In this document: piece by piece, positions 1 to 9,497 of the stretch
Layout: each line of letters begins with the position of its first letter
Numbering within the stretch: the first letter of the stretch is position 1
Assembly: GCA_019155205.2 (NCBI GenBank)
Contig: JAHNZQ020000004.1
Coordinates: forward strand, 3,206,068-3,233,206
Length of the DNA stretch: 27,139 nt
Direction of reading: 5' to 3'
Source of the DNA: Gracilaria vermiculophylla
Lineage: Eukaryota > Rhodophyta > Florideophyceae > Gracilariales > Gracilariaceae
Translations under genes and position numbers: made by a program
The notes under the pieces: model-generated
Seen by the model: only the letters and a program-made list of their open reading frames with translations
What the model was told of the DNA's origin: nothing
Databases searched by the model: none

Positions 1-169
1 GTATAGTATAGTATAGTTATTAGTGTATAGAGTATAGTATAGTATAGTTATTAGTGTATAGAGTATAGTATAGTATAGTTATTAGTGTATAGAGTATAGT
101 ATAGTATAGTTATTAGTGTATAGAGTATAGTATAGTATAGTTATTAGTGTATAGAGTATAGTATAGTAT
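1..169. repeat. 31-bp tandem repeat array, left end
   Basis: Period of 31 bases: TTATTAGTGTATAGAG followed by AGTATA-type repetition ending in TATAG. Units start at 17, 48, 79, 110 and 141, the last being cut to 29 bases by the start of the tRNA-Arg flank. Each unit is itself built from GTATA pentamers, which suggests slippage or unequal recombination. The same array recurs at 26243-26592 and 26964-27139 in the same orientation. It lies in the divergent region between the two transcription units, where a control function is possible but not shown. Confidence 0.95.
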
Positions 170-181
170 GGAGGAATGGTA

Positions 182-254
182 GCGTTTTTAGTTTAATGGA
201 TAAAACATCAATCTTCTAAATTGATCATTGAAGGTTCGAATCCTTCAAAACGCA
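182..254 (+). tRNA. trnR(ucu): tRNA-Arg (UCU), copy A
   Basis: Acceptor arms GCGTTTT / AAAACGC pair fully. The anticodon stem TCAAT/ATTGA encloses loop CTTCTAA, giving anticodon TCT. The T arm is GAAGG-TTCGAAT-CCTTC. An identical second copy lies at 26605-26677. It reads AGA/AGG as Arg, and a second tRNA-Arg with anticodon ACG lies at 25804-25878. Confidence 0.95.
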
Positions 255-277
255 AAGTTGTTAAGCTTTATCATAAT

Positions 278-364
278 TGAGAAGAATGGGATTCGAACCC
301 ATGATACTTTTTTAAGCATGACGATTTAGCAAACCGTTGTTTTAGACCACTCAACCATCTTCTC
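278..364 (-). tRNA. trnS(gcu): tRNA-Ser (GCU), copy A
   Basis: On the reverse strand the acceptor arms GAGAAGA / TCTTCTC pair. The anticodon arm ACGGT-TTGCTAA-ATCGT gives anticodon GCT. A long variable arm (class II tRNA) is followed by the T arm ATGGG-TTCGAAT-CCCAT. An identical copy is at 26701-26787. Together with tRNA-Ser(UGA) at 10855 it covers the serine codons. Confidence 0.93.
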
Positions 365-390
365 CAAGTTTATAAAATTTGTTGAGGAGG

Positions 391-510
391 GGTTTTCCCC
401 TTATATAGGTGTTTTTTTTGCATAGGTCCCCCAAAGTTGGCACTGAACGCGCGTTCAGTGCCAACTTTGGGGGACCTATGCAAAAAAAACACCTATATAA
501 GGGGAAAACC
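391..510. repeat. Perfect 120-bp palindrome, 60-bp arms, no spacer (copy A)
   Basis: The centre lies between bases 450 and 451 in GAACGC|GCGTTC. All 60 bases on each side are exactly complementary; the match fails at 390/511. The arms include a run of eight T/A, a CCCCC/GGGGG block and the outer segment GGTTTTCCCC. It is much richer in G+C than the surrounding AT-rich DNA. Copy B at 26809-26938 has 65-bp arms. A palindrome this long can extrude a cruciform or fold as a hairpin on one strand. It could be a replication or transcription signal or a mobile palindromic element; the sequence does not decide. Confidence 0.97.
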
Positions 511-529
511 TTTTATATCAAAAATACGC

Positions 530-700
530 ATGGTATTAAAAGTGTACAATTTTCGGGTAAATAAACTATTTTTCATTATAGTTCAATTCGATAGTGTAAC
601 AAGTATTCCACTATTGCCAGATCTTATATACTTTACTAAAACTCTTTTTAGCCATAATATTAAAAATATAGCAACTATGATAACATATGAAGTATCATAA
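530..700 (+). CDS. Small ORF, possible divergent ribosomal protein uS10
   Basis: 56 codons from ATG to TAA. The tentative match is to uS10, the small-subunit protein of the ribosome head. The block I-P-L, six residues, F-T, five residues, H, two residues, K has the spacing of the uS10 signature (IPLP...FTVL.SPH..K in bacteria). The in-frame stretch KIRMVLKVYNF resembles the uS10 N-terminal strand RIRIRLKAF. The KIR part lies upstream of the ATG, so the true start could be upstream, where the frame stays open back into the palindrome (437, with TTG). It is only about half the length of bacterial uS10: helix 1 and the C-terminal strand are missing. It may be a minimal gene, a fragment truncated by the palindrome, or a chance ORF. 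It starts 19 bases after the palindrome and ends 7 bases before tRNA-Tyr. Confidence 0.33.
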   Translation: MVLKVYNFRVNKLFFIIVQFDSVTSIPLLPDLIYFTKTLFSHNIKNIATMITYEVS

Positions 701-707
701 CTAATCA

Positions 708-793
708 GAAGAGATGGCTGAGTGGTTAAAAGCGATAGATTGTAAATCTATTTATAAAATATATAATCGTAGGTTCAAATCCTACTCTCTTCA
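708..793 (+). tRNA. trnY(gua): tRNA-Tyr (GUA)
   Basis: Acceptor arms GAAGAGA / TCTCTTC pair. The anticodon arm ATAGA-TTGTAAA-TCTAT gives anticodon GTA. A long variable arm, typical of bacterial-type tRNA-Tyr, precedes T arm GTAGG-TTCAAAT-CCTAC. Confidence 0.95.
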
Positions 794-803
794 AAATTAA
801 AAT

Positions 804-878
804 GGGAGCATAGTTTAATTTTGGTAAAACGTATGTTTTGCATATATAAGATTATGGGTTCGAATCCCATTGTTTCCA
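804..878 (+). tRNA. trnA(ugc): tRNA-Ala (UGC)
   Basis: Acceptor GGGAGCA pairs with TGTTTCC using G-U pairs. The anticodon arm TATGT-TTTGCAT-ATATA gives anticodon TGC. T arm ATGGG-TTCGAAT-CCCAT is canonical. A register shifted by one base would give TTG, but tRNA-Gln(UUG) is encoded elsewhere (14446), which supports Ala. Confidence 0.88.
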
Positions 879-908
879 AATTAGTTGAAAATTTTTTAAG
901 TATTAATA

Positions 909-1352
909 ATGAACCAACCTAGATTATATTACCAATACAACTCCACTGACGCATTTGATTTTTTGGATAATAATTTTTCAAATACACAAAATTTCTTAAT
1001 TTTTAATTTCAAACAATGTCTTAAAATTTATAGTAAAGTTGAAAAAACGCAAAAGAAAAAGCATTTTCAAAGTAATCTGCTTTTAGAAGCGTTAAGTTGT
1101 CAAAAATTATTTGTGTCGCATACCCAAAAACGCAAACTACAGTTTTTTTTATATAAAATAACAATTAGAAAGAATAAAATTTTCTACTTTATAGAAACGT
1201 TATTACATAGTTTATTTATGATTTGACAGTCCACTATAAATACTCAAAAAGTGAAATTTCCTCAATTAGATTTCTTTTTTCATAAACAAATCTTTAATAA
1301 ATTGTTTTTACAAACTTTTACACATAATTATTTTACAATTATTAACAAATAA
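909..1352 (+). CDS. rpl5: Divergent ribosomal protein uL5-like gene
   Basis: 147 codons, ending TAA, with one in-frame UGA (Trp) at 1224. uL5 is a large-subunit protein that binds 5S rRNA. Residues about 59-72 (LLLEALSCQKLFVS) resemble the uL5 block L.LI.GQKP..T. Residues about 82-102 (K-I-T-I-R-K-N-K-I-F-Y-F-I-E then LL) resemble KVTLRGE.MYEFLDRLI. The segment carrying the usual GFK.REG.PIG loop is missing, and the C-terminus is short compared with about 180 residues in bacteria. A 444-base open frame in DNA this AT-rich is unlikely by chance. It sits between tRNA-Ala and tRNA-Trp. Florideophyte mitochondrial genomes are not, to my knowledge, annotated with rpl5, so the name is a hypothesis; coding status is much surer than identity. 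Confidence 0.55.
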
Positions 1353-1359
1353 GTTTGTA

Positions 1360-1433
1360 AGGAGAATAGCTTAATTAGGTAGAGCTTTGGTTTTCAAAAC
1401 CAATGGTTGTAGGTTCAAGTCCTTCTTCTCCTG
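1360..1433 (+). tRNA. trnW(uca): tRNA-Trp (UCA), reads UGA
   Basis: Acceptor AGGAGAA / TTCTCCT. The anticodon arm TTGGT-TTTCAAA-ACCAA gives anticodon TCA, which reads both UGA and UGG. This is direct evidence for UGA = Trp in this genome, matching the many in-frame UGA codons at conserved Trp positions. Confidence 0.96.
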
Positions 1434-1470
1434 GTTTATAATTTATGTTTGAATTAGTATACTAAAAATT

Positions 1471-2232
1471 ATGTTGACATTTACTTTAATTGCAAGTCCA
1501 TTAGAACAATTTGAGATTGTTACACTAGTACCTTTAACATTTTTTGGATTGAATATCTCAATAACAAATTCAGTATTATTCATGTTATTTTCTTTTTTAA
1601 TAGCAGTATTTTGAATTAGTTTAAGTTTTTATAAAAATACTGTAATACCTAATAATTGACAATTATTAAACGAAATGGTTTATAATGTTACCGTAAATAT
1701 GGTTCAAGATAATTTAGGACAAAAAGGAGAATTTTATTTTCCATTTATTTTTACATTGCATTTATTCCTTCTCTTTTGTAATTTGATAGGTATGATACCT
1801 TACAGTTTTACTGTAACAAGTCACATTACTTTTACATTTGGCCTAGCATTGTCAATTTTTCTAGGTATTAATATTATTGGTATTCAAACACATGGATTCA
1901 AGTTTTTTTCGCTTTTTTTACCACGAGGAGTACCTTTAGCAATTGTACCATTACTGATTACAATTGAGTTTCTTTCATACATAGTTAAAGTTTTTACCTT
2001 ATCAATTCGATTATTTGCAAATATGACCTCGGGTCATACGTTATTAAAAATTATTGCCGGTTTTTCTTGAACTATGCTATCTGCTGGAGGTTTATTAGCA
2101 GTTTTTCACTTGATTCCTTTAGGACTTTTGTTAGCACTTATAGGACTTGAACTAGCGATTGCGGGTTTGCAAGCTTATGTTTTTACATTATTAACATGTA
2201 TTTATCTAAACGATGTTTTAGAATTCCATTAA
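1471..2232 (+). CDS. atp6: ATP synthase F0 subunit a
   Basis: 253 residues. This inner-membrane protein forms the proton half-channels against the c-ring of F0. The protein is very hydrophobic. The family block around residues 175-190 (IEFLSYIVKVFTLSIRLFAN) contains the essential Arg, followed by M.SGH.LL. The C-terminal part AGLQAYVFTLLTCIYL is also typical of subunit a. In-frame UGA codons encode Trp. The ATG is the first after tRNA-Trp (37-base gap), and the N-terminus MLTFTLIASPLEQFE matches mitochondrial ATP6. atp8 follows after 12 bases, and both belong to the + strand unit. Confidence 0.98.
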
Positions 2233-2244
2233 CAGAAATAAAAA

Positions 2245-2652
2245 ATGCCTCAATTAGATCGTATTATTGTATTTTCTCAAATTTTTTGATTATTTTTGAT
2301 TTTCTCAATTTTTTACGCAGTATTAACCCATTATTTTTTACCGAAATTTCTTAAATCTTTAAAGTTACGTAAACAAACTATTAAATCGAATACTCAAGAA
2401 ATAGTAGCTAAAACTGAAAAAACGTTAGACAAACAAAACTTGTTAAGAAAGATTCTACTCAAAAACTTAGAAACGACTTCAAATTTGTTAACTCATTACT
2501 TTACCCAATTAGTTACAGATAAAAAAGAAATAAACACTTTATTTATTGATCAAAAAATTAGTTTTATGATTTTGAATACAATAAAATTTTGTGACTTAAA
2601 GTTACTAAATTCAATACTTATATATCCAAAGTCAGTAAAATTTAAATATTAG
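2245..2652 (+). CDS. atp8: ATP synthase F0 subunit 8
   Basis: 135 residues, a protist/plant-type Atp8 (formerly orfB). It starts MPQLDRIIVFSQIFWLF, containing the conserved MPQLD opening, then one membrane helix (about residues 8-33) and a long charged C-terminal tail reaching into the peripheral stalk region. One UGA encodes Trp in the helix. It lies 12 bases after atp6 and 13 before nad5, so the three are probably co-transcribed. Confidence 0.95.
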
Positions 2653-2665
2653 TTAAAAACATATT

Positions 2666-4642
2666 ATGTATTTACTTATCTTGTGATTACCATTATTAGG
2701 ATCTATTTTAACAGGGTTTTTAGGCCGATTTTTAGGCCACAAAGGTTCAAGTATCATTTCGATAATTTGTGTTTTTTTATCAACATTATTATCGATTTTA
2801 GCGTTCTATGAAGTGGGTCTTTTAGGAATAAATCATTATATTACAGTTAGTCCATGAATAGAAGTAGGTCTTTTAAAAATTTCTTGAAGTTTTTTGTTTG
2901 ATAGTATTACTGTAACAATGTTAGTTGTTATTACATTGATATCTAGCTTGGTGCATTTGTACTCTTTAGAATATATGCAAAATGACCCTCATTTACCTCG
3001 TTTTATGGCTTTTTTAGAAATTTTCACTTTTTTTATGTTAGTTTTAGTTACATCTGATAATCTCGTGCAAATGTTTGTAGGATGAGAAGGTGTTGGTTTA
3101 GCTTCATATCTCTTAATTAATTTTTGATTTACAAGATTAGCAGCAAATCAATCTGCTATTAAAGCTTTAGTTGTAAATAGAATTGGTGATTTTGGATTAA
3201 GCTTGGGTATATTAACGACTTTTTATATTTTTCAATCCGTTGATTATTTAACAATATTCTCTTTAATTCCTCTTTACACCGAGTACTATTTAAATTTTGG
3301 TGGATTCTATGTATCTGGTTTAACATTAATCGGTATATTTCTATTTATAGGAGCTGTAGGTAAATCCGCGCAATTAGGATTACATACTTGATTGCCTGAT
3401 GCAATGGAAGGCCCAACACCAGTTTCAGCATTAATTCATGCCGCAACTATGGTTACTGCGGGTGTTTTTTTATTAATAAGATTTTCGCCTTTAATTGAGT
3501 TTTCTTCAACTGTTTTAAATATTTTAATCGTATTTGGATCCTTGACAGCTTTTTTTGCGGGAATGACTGGTGTATTCCAAAATGATTTAAAAAGAGTTAT
3601 TGCATACTCTACCTGTAGTCAATTAGGATACATGGTGTTTTCTTGTGGAATCTCATGCTATAATATTAGTATGTTTCATTTAGCAAATCATGCTTTTTTT
3701 AAAGCATTATTATTTTTAAGCGCTGGTTCAGTAATACATGCTTTGGCAAATGAGCAGGATATGCGCCGTATGGGATCACTAGTTAAGTTTTTACCATTAA
3801 CTTATTCTTTAATGTTAATAGGATCGTTAGCGCTAGTTGGTTTTCCCTTTTTAACTGGATTTTATTCGAAAGACTTTATATTAGAAGTAACACAAATTAC
3901 ATTAAATAATAATCTGCAAAATATTCAAGGCGCATTCGCATGCTGATTGGGAAACTTATCTGTTTTTTTTACAGCATTTTACTCTTTTCGTTTAATTTAC
4001 TTAACTTTTATAAATTCAGTTAATACTACAAAAAAAATCGTTCTGACAAGCCACGAACCGTCTTTATTGATGTTAGTTCCTCTAATTATCTTAGGTTTGG
4101 GCAGTATCTTTATAGGTTATCTTGGAAAAGATTTGTTTATAGGACTTGGAACAGATTTTTGAAAATCTGCTATTTTTATTTTACCTTCAAATTCTTATTT
4201 TATAGAGGCTGAATGACTGAGTGTAAATTTAAAATGACTACCTTTTTTACTTAGTAGTTTAGGAATTTTGTTAGCAAGTTTTATCAACACCACGAAAATA
4301 CACGTTTATTTATATAATACCTTTTATCGTAATATGTGTTTTTTGGTTAATAAAAAATGGTATTGAGATATTTTGTATAACAGATTTTTTGTTTATCCTC
4401 TTTTAAATTTTGGTTATTTAGTATCGTTCAAAAATCTAGATAGAGGATTTATTGAACTTAGTGGACCCTATGGTTTATCTAGAGTAGTAACGACGTGATC
4501 GCAATTATTTTCAAATATACAAACAGGACAATTAAGTCATTATTTATTTTTTATTGTTTTAGGTGTTTGTTTATTTTTAATAACTATTTTTAATCAAATT
4601 GAGTTAATCATTTTTTATTCAGTATTAATTTTTTTCATATAA
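2666..4642 (+). CDS. nad5: NADH dehydrogenase subunit 5
   Basis: 658 residues. This antiporter-like subunit of complex I forms the distal proton channel of the membrane arm. The N-terminal domain includes [25 protein letters not shown]. The core includes [45 protein letters not shown] and the Lys-containing motif [18 protein letters not shown]. The C-terminal amphipathic arm is present. Many UGA codons encode conserved Trp, for instance in GWEGVG. Length is normal for the family. No intron is present. Confidence 0.99.
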
Positions 4643-4667
4643 AAAAAGATAACTAAAATGATTTCAA

Positions 4668-5234
4668 GGGTCTATAGCTTAAGGGTTAGAGCGTACGCGT
4701 GTGACATGATATGTACTTTGTAATTTTTAATATATTGCTTAGTCCTCGTATTGTCTTAAGATACGAATTAATTTTTTATATAAGTGAAAATCTTATCATT
4801 TTAAGCTTGAATGCAAAATTTAATTTATGATTTTTATCAAAGCTAAATTAAATTAGTAAATTTATTGAGTACATATAGAAACTTGTTGAAAATATCTTAA
4901 CTCTAAAAATGAAAAGATGATGTTAAACTTAATAGCGTGCATTAAGTTTAAGCTTAAAAATATCTCAGGTATAAAACAAGGCTCTACAAATTTAAAATAT
5001 AAAAAATTGAAACATGAAATTGAGGAAAAATATAGAAGCGAATGTTTTTTTGTAATGAAAAAAATATGCTTATTATATTTTATATCAGTAAACTAACTAC
5101 TACATGAAAGCTGTATGATAAGAAATTATCACGTACAGTTTTAAGCAAAGATATATTTTTAGTTATGTCTAAATGAATATATCGATTGTAACTTGATAAG
5201 CGTAAAGTTGATTGTTCGAATCAATCTAGACCCA
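4668..5234 (+). tRNA. trnI(gau): tRNA-Ile (GAU), split by a group II intron
   Basis: Exon 1 (4668-4698) holds acceptor GGGTCTA, the D arm and the 5' side of the anticodon stem, TACGC. Exon 2 (5193-5234) holds loop TTGATAA with anticodon GAT, the 3' stem GCGTA, T arm TTGATTGTTCGAATCAA and acceptor TAGACCC. Joined, they give a complete cloverleaf. The intron interrupts the tRNA exactly between the anticodon stem and its loop. The gene sits between nad5 and nad4. Confidence 0.95.
4699..5192 (+). other. Group II intron in tRNA-Ile, no ORF
   Basis: 494 bases. It begins GTGTGAC, fitting the group II 5' consensus GUGYG, and ends GTAAC, fitting the terminal AY. A domain V hairpin is visible at about 5107-5145: AGCTGTATG ... 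GAAA-type loop ... CACGTACAG, with the expected AGC triad and bulge. It is followed by a domain VI-like stem (GATATAT / ATATATC). No maturase ORF is present, so splicing would need proteins supplied from elsewhere. A group II intron in this tRNA is known from florideophytes such as Chondrus, and it helps assign the lineage. Confidence 0.9.
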
Positions 5235-5252
5235 ATTTAATGATAAAATTTT

Positions 5253-6728
5253 ATGATAAGTTTAGAATTTTTCAATCCTTTAATTTTAACATCTATAACA
5301 CCACTTTTTGGTATTTTAATTTTATTTATTATTCCTAAGACTAATGAATATTTATGTAGATTGATAGCATTAAATATAGCATGTCTAACTTTTTTACTTT
5401 CACTTTTTTTATGAATACAATTTGATAGTACGACCTCGTTATTCCAATTTAGTAGTACATACAATTGAATTCCATCAATTAATCTGTACTATACAATTGG
5501 TATAGATGGTATATCTCTATTTTTTATTTTATTGACGACATTATTGACAGTCTTATGTGTCTTAGTCAGCTGAGGATCGGTGCAAACATTAGTTAAAGAG
5601 TATTTAATCTGTTTTTTATTGTTAGAGTTTTTTCTAATTCAAGTATTTTGTGTCTTAGATTTATTATGATTTTATATTTTTTTTGAAAGTGTTTTAATAC
5701 CAATGTTTTTAATTGTTGGTATATGAGGATCTAGAGAACGTAAAATTAGAGCTGCATATCAATTTTTTTTGTACACATTAATAGGATCTTTGTTAATGCT
5801 GTTAGCTTTACTTACAATTTATTTTGAGGTTGGTACTACTGATTTACAAAGTTTATGATATTATAATTTTACCGAATGAAAGCAGATTATTTTTTGACTA
5901 GCATTTTTTTCAAGTTTTGCTGTGAAGATTCCAATGATTCCATTTCATATATGACTACCTGAAGCGCATGCAGAAGCGCCAACTGCTGGATCTGTAATTT
6001 TAGCAGGTGTTTTATTGAAAATGGGCGGTTATGGTTTTTTACGTTTTTCAATACCGTTATTTCCGGAAGCATCAATTTACTTTACGCCTCTCATATTTAC
6101 TCTGAGTATCATCGCAATTTTATATGCGTCCTTAACGACACTGAGACAAATTGACTTGAAAAAGATAATAGCTTATTCTTCAGTTTCACATATGGGGTTT
6201 GTAACTATTGGTATTTTTACTTTAAATTTGCAAGGAATTGAAGGAAGTATACTACTAATGTTAAGTCATGGATTGGTATCAAGTGCATTATTTTTATGTG
6301 TTGGAATTTTATATGATCGTCATAAAACTCGTATTTTAAAGTATTATAGCGGTTTAATGCAAGTAATGCCTATTTTTGGTATTTTTTTTTTGTTTTTTAC
6401 TTTCGCAAATTTAGGATTCCCGGGAACAAGCAGTTTTATCGGAGAATTACTCGTATTAATAGGAGCTTTTCAAATTAACCGAATTTTAACATTTTTTGCT
6501 TCTATAGGAATGATATTAGGAGCTGCTTATTCGATTTGACTTTTTAACAGGGTAAGTTTTGGTAGTTTAAAAATTCAGTATTTTACAACTTTCCAAGACG
6601 TTTCGCGAAGAGAATTTTGAATTTTATTACCTTTAACACTTGTAATTTTGTGAATAGGAATATATCCTGTGATATTTTTAAATGAATTACATTTTTCGGT
6701 AGCTAGTTTAATAGAACAGTTACACTAG
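5253..6728 (+). CDS. nad4: NADH dehydrogenase subunit 4
   Basis: 491 residues, an antiporter-like proton-pumping subunit of complex I. Visible family blocks are YTIGIDGISLFFILLTTLL (about 80), [26 protein letters not shown] (about 145), the channel block [36 protein letters not shown] (about 235-270), and DLKKIIAYSSVSHMGFV. The start at 5253 gives MISLEFFNPL. An ATG 13 bases upstream (5240) is in another frame. The gene begins 18 bases after tRNA-Ile. The stop is TAG, and sdhD follows after 15 bases. Confidence 0.98.
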
Positions 6729-6743
6729 TATTAAAATAAAAAA

Positions 6744-6983
6744 ATGTTTGATATAACTTGAATTTTTATCCGTTTAGGTGGATTCTTTTTACTCGGTGGA
6801 GTTGTACTAGATGTAGAATTAACTATGTTTATTATTGGTTTGGTATTATTACATATGAATTTTGGCTTAAAAACAATTTTAAACGATTACATTCATATTA
6901 ATAAAATAAAAATAGCTCTGTTACTTTTAATACGTCTTTCTAGTATTGAAATAGGTAGGTATATCCTTGAGCTGTTATTGTAA
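6744..6983 (+). CDS. sdhD: Succinate dehydrogenase membrane anchor subunit D
   Basis: 79 residues, one of the two small membrane anchors of complex II that carry heme b and ubiquinone. The N-terminal half has a hydrophobic segment (residues about 8-25), then HMNFGLKTILNDYIH around residues 36-50. This matches the SdhD pattern H...G.....DY, where the His and Asp-Tyr lie near the heme and quinone sites. It is shorter than bacterial SdhD, as usual for red algal mitochondria. The overall sequence is weakly conserved, but sdhC and sdhB elsewhere in the same unit and the place between nad4 and nad2 support the call. Confidence 0.85.
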
Positions 6984-7004
6984 TTATAAAATAAAGTTTA
7001 AGTT

Positions 7005-8501
7005 ATGTGTAACTTTTTATACAACTTCTATTCTATATTAACAGAAACTTATATTATACTTAATGTTTGTTTATTACTTATGTATGGGGTCTTTTTAAGT
7101 ACACATTCAATGTTAGGTTTTCCCTTATTAAGTAAAAATTTTACTTTATTGGTCTTGCAGATACTAATTTTTAGTTTTCTTTTAACATTTTTACAAGTTC
7201 CTATCAACATTATAAGTTGAAATCACTTTTTAATAAGTGATTTATTTACTTATTATTCTAAATTAATTATAATTTTAACAACAATAAGCTGATTTTTATT
7301 ATCATTTGACTATTTAGTAGAAAAAAAATTAAATTATTTTGAGTTTTGAATTTTAATCTTATTAGCTGTTATAGCGATGTTATTTATTTTACAGTCTTAT
7401 GATTTATTAACTATCTATTTAGCAATAGAATTTCAAAGTTTAATATTTTACGTTTTAACGAGTATAAATCGTACATCTGAATTCTCAACTGAAGCAGGTC
7501 TAAAATATTTTATCTTAGGCGCTTTTTCTTCAGCATTTTTATTATGTGGTTCTTCAATTATATATGGTCTCACAGGTTTAACAAATTTAAATGATTTAGC
7601 ACTATTTTTTTCGGGAATTTTATTAAATGAAAATTTGTTTTCTTACAATTTAATGATAGGATTTGTTTTTATCTTAGTAGCATTTTTATTTAAATTAAGT
7701 GCAGCTCCTTTTCATATATGATCTCCTGATGTTTATGAAGGAGCCCCGTTTGTTGTAACAGCTTTTTTTTCAATTTTACCAAAAATTGCAATTATTGGGT
7801 TATTGTTTCGATTCTTATTGTATACATTTTACGATTTAGTTTCAGTTTGACAAACTATAATTTTAATATCTACTTTTTTTTCAATTTTAGTAGGTACATT
7901 TGGTGCATTTGCTCAATATAAATGGAAACGTTTTCTTGCTTATAGTTCAATTAATCATGTTGGCTTTCTTTTATTAGCAATGTTAGGAGGTGATTTAAGT
8001 AGTATTTCGAATATAATTTTTTATTTAATTATTTATATACTTACAATGCTTGGAATTTTCGCATTTGTAATCAATAGCAAAATGTATAGTTATCCTTCTT
8101 TTTACCAAATACGCTATTTAGATGATATAAATAGTTTGATGAAATCTAACACTTTTTTAGCAGGGGCTGTTGTTATCTTACTTTTTTCAATGGCAGGTAT
8201 TCCACCCACGGCCGGTTTTTTTTCAAAATTATTTGTTTTGCTATCTGCACTACAAGTTAAATCATTTGGTATAAGTTTGTTTGCAGTGTTAATGAGTTGC
8301 GTAGCTTGTTTTTATTATATTAGACTAATAAAAAGCATGTATTTTGATTTATCATTGTCTAGATGAAAAGTAATTAAACCTATAAGTAAATCGAGCTCTT
8401 TAATTTTAGGAATCTCTTTATTAAGCATTTTATTCTTATTTATTGATCTAGAAATCGTTTCTTTAATTTCTGTCGCAATGTCATTGCCATTTATATACTA
8501 A
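7005..8501 (+). CDS. nad2: NADH dehydrogenase subunit 2
   Basis: 498 residues, an antiporter-like subunit of the complex I membrane arm. Family blocks are [80 protein letters not shown] and [19 protein letters not shown] in the expected order. In-frame UGA codons supply conserved Trp, as in FHIWSPDVYEG. The ATG is the first after the sdhD stop (21-base gap). Confidence 0.98.
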
Positions 8502-8510
8502 ATTTTTAAA

Positions 8511-9491
8511 ATGTTTTTTATAAATATAATTCTAAAAATAGTAATAATAATATTACCTTTACTAATTGCAATTGCTTATATGACATTAGCAGAACGTAAA
8601 GTTATGGCTGCTATGCAACGTCGTAAAGGTCCTAATATCGTAGGTGTTTTTGGTCTTTTACAACCGTTAGCAGATGGTTTAAAGTTATTTGTTAAAGAAA
8701 CAGTGTTACCTTCTAGTGCTAATTTAAGTATGTTTATTTTAGCTCCTATATTAACATTTTTGTTAGCTTTAATTGCATGATGTGTATTACCTCTCGGGGA
8801 AGGCATGGTTTACTCGGATATAAATATGGGTATATTGTACTTATTAGCAATTTCTTCATTAGGTGTATATGGAATCATAATTTCAGGTTGATCTAGTAAC
8901 TCTAAATATGCCTTTTTAGGAGCATTACGTTCAGCAGCACAAATGGTTTCCTATGAAGTTTCAATTGGATTAATCTTAATCAATATTTTATTGTGCGCTG
9001 GTTCATTAAATCTAACAGAAATAGTATTAGCGCAACAACAAATTTGATACGCGATTCCTTTATTTCCCGCTCTAATTATGTTTTATATTTCAGTATTAGC
9101 CGAGACAAATAGAGCACCTTTTGATCTTCCTGAAGCTGAAGCTGAACTAGTAGCCGGATATAACGTGGAATATTCTGCAATGGGATTCGCTCTTTTTTTT
9201 TTAGGAGAATATGCCAATATGATATTGATGTGTGGATTAACTACAATTTTATTTTTAGGTGGGTGATTGCCTATTTTCAATTTTGTAATATTTCATTGAA
9301 TACCCAGCACTATTTGATTTGGATTAAAAACTGCGTTTCTCCTTTTTGGCTTTGTTTGAATAAGATCTGCGTTTCCCCGATATCGCTATGATCAATTGAT
9401 GAGATTGGGTTGAAAAGTTTTTTTACCTTTATCTTTAGGCTGAGTTTTATTTATCGCTGGAGTCTTACTAAGTTTTAATTGATTACCTTAA
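8511..9491 (+). CDS. nad1: NADH dehydrogenase subunit 1
   Basis: 326 residues. This complex I subunit lines the quinone-binding chamber at the joint of the matrix and membrane arms. Diagnostic blocks are [19 protein letters not shown] (about 28-46), [15 protein letters not shown] (about 143), [21 protein letters not shown] (about 200-220, with the charged residues of the E-channel) and [13 protein letters not shown] near the C-terminus. It starts 9 bases after nad2 and ends 6 bases before nad3. Confidence 0.99.
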
Positions 9492-9497
9492 ATTACT

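Larger units (their letters stand above)
170..510. repeat. Long direct repeat, copy A (tRNA-Arg, tRNA-Ser, palindrome)
   Basis: This stretch is repeated without a visible mismatch at 26593-26933, an offset of 26,423 bases. It carries tRNA-Arg(UCU), tRNA-Ser(GCU) on the opposite strand, and the 120-bp palindrome. Identity stops exactly at the end of the palindrome: here the next bases are TTTTATATC and lead into the gene-bearing genome, whereas copy B continues into a C/G-run hairpin and another 31-bp array. Confidence 0.9.

Noticed and set aside
437..529. Upstream extension of the 530-700 ORF from a TTG inside the palindrome
   Set aside because: It needs a TTG start, and its first codons are simply palindrome sequence; the ATG at 530 is the safer start. 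It is kept only as a possibility in the rps10 note.
2894..4162. Apparent chain of separate short ORFs through nad5, nad2 and others
   Set aside because: The breaks are UGA codons at conserved Trp positions and the tRNA-Trp has a UCA anticodon, so these are intact genes under code 4, not frameshifted or decayed ones.
8576..8806. Antisense ORF opposite nad1
   Set aside because: It is a shadow of the conserved nad1 coding frame; the same holds for the antisense ORFs at 5237-5464 and 5887-6075 (nad4), 9083-9280 (nad1) and 12714-12917 (nad6).
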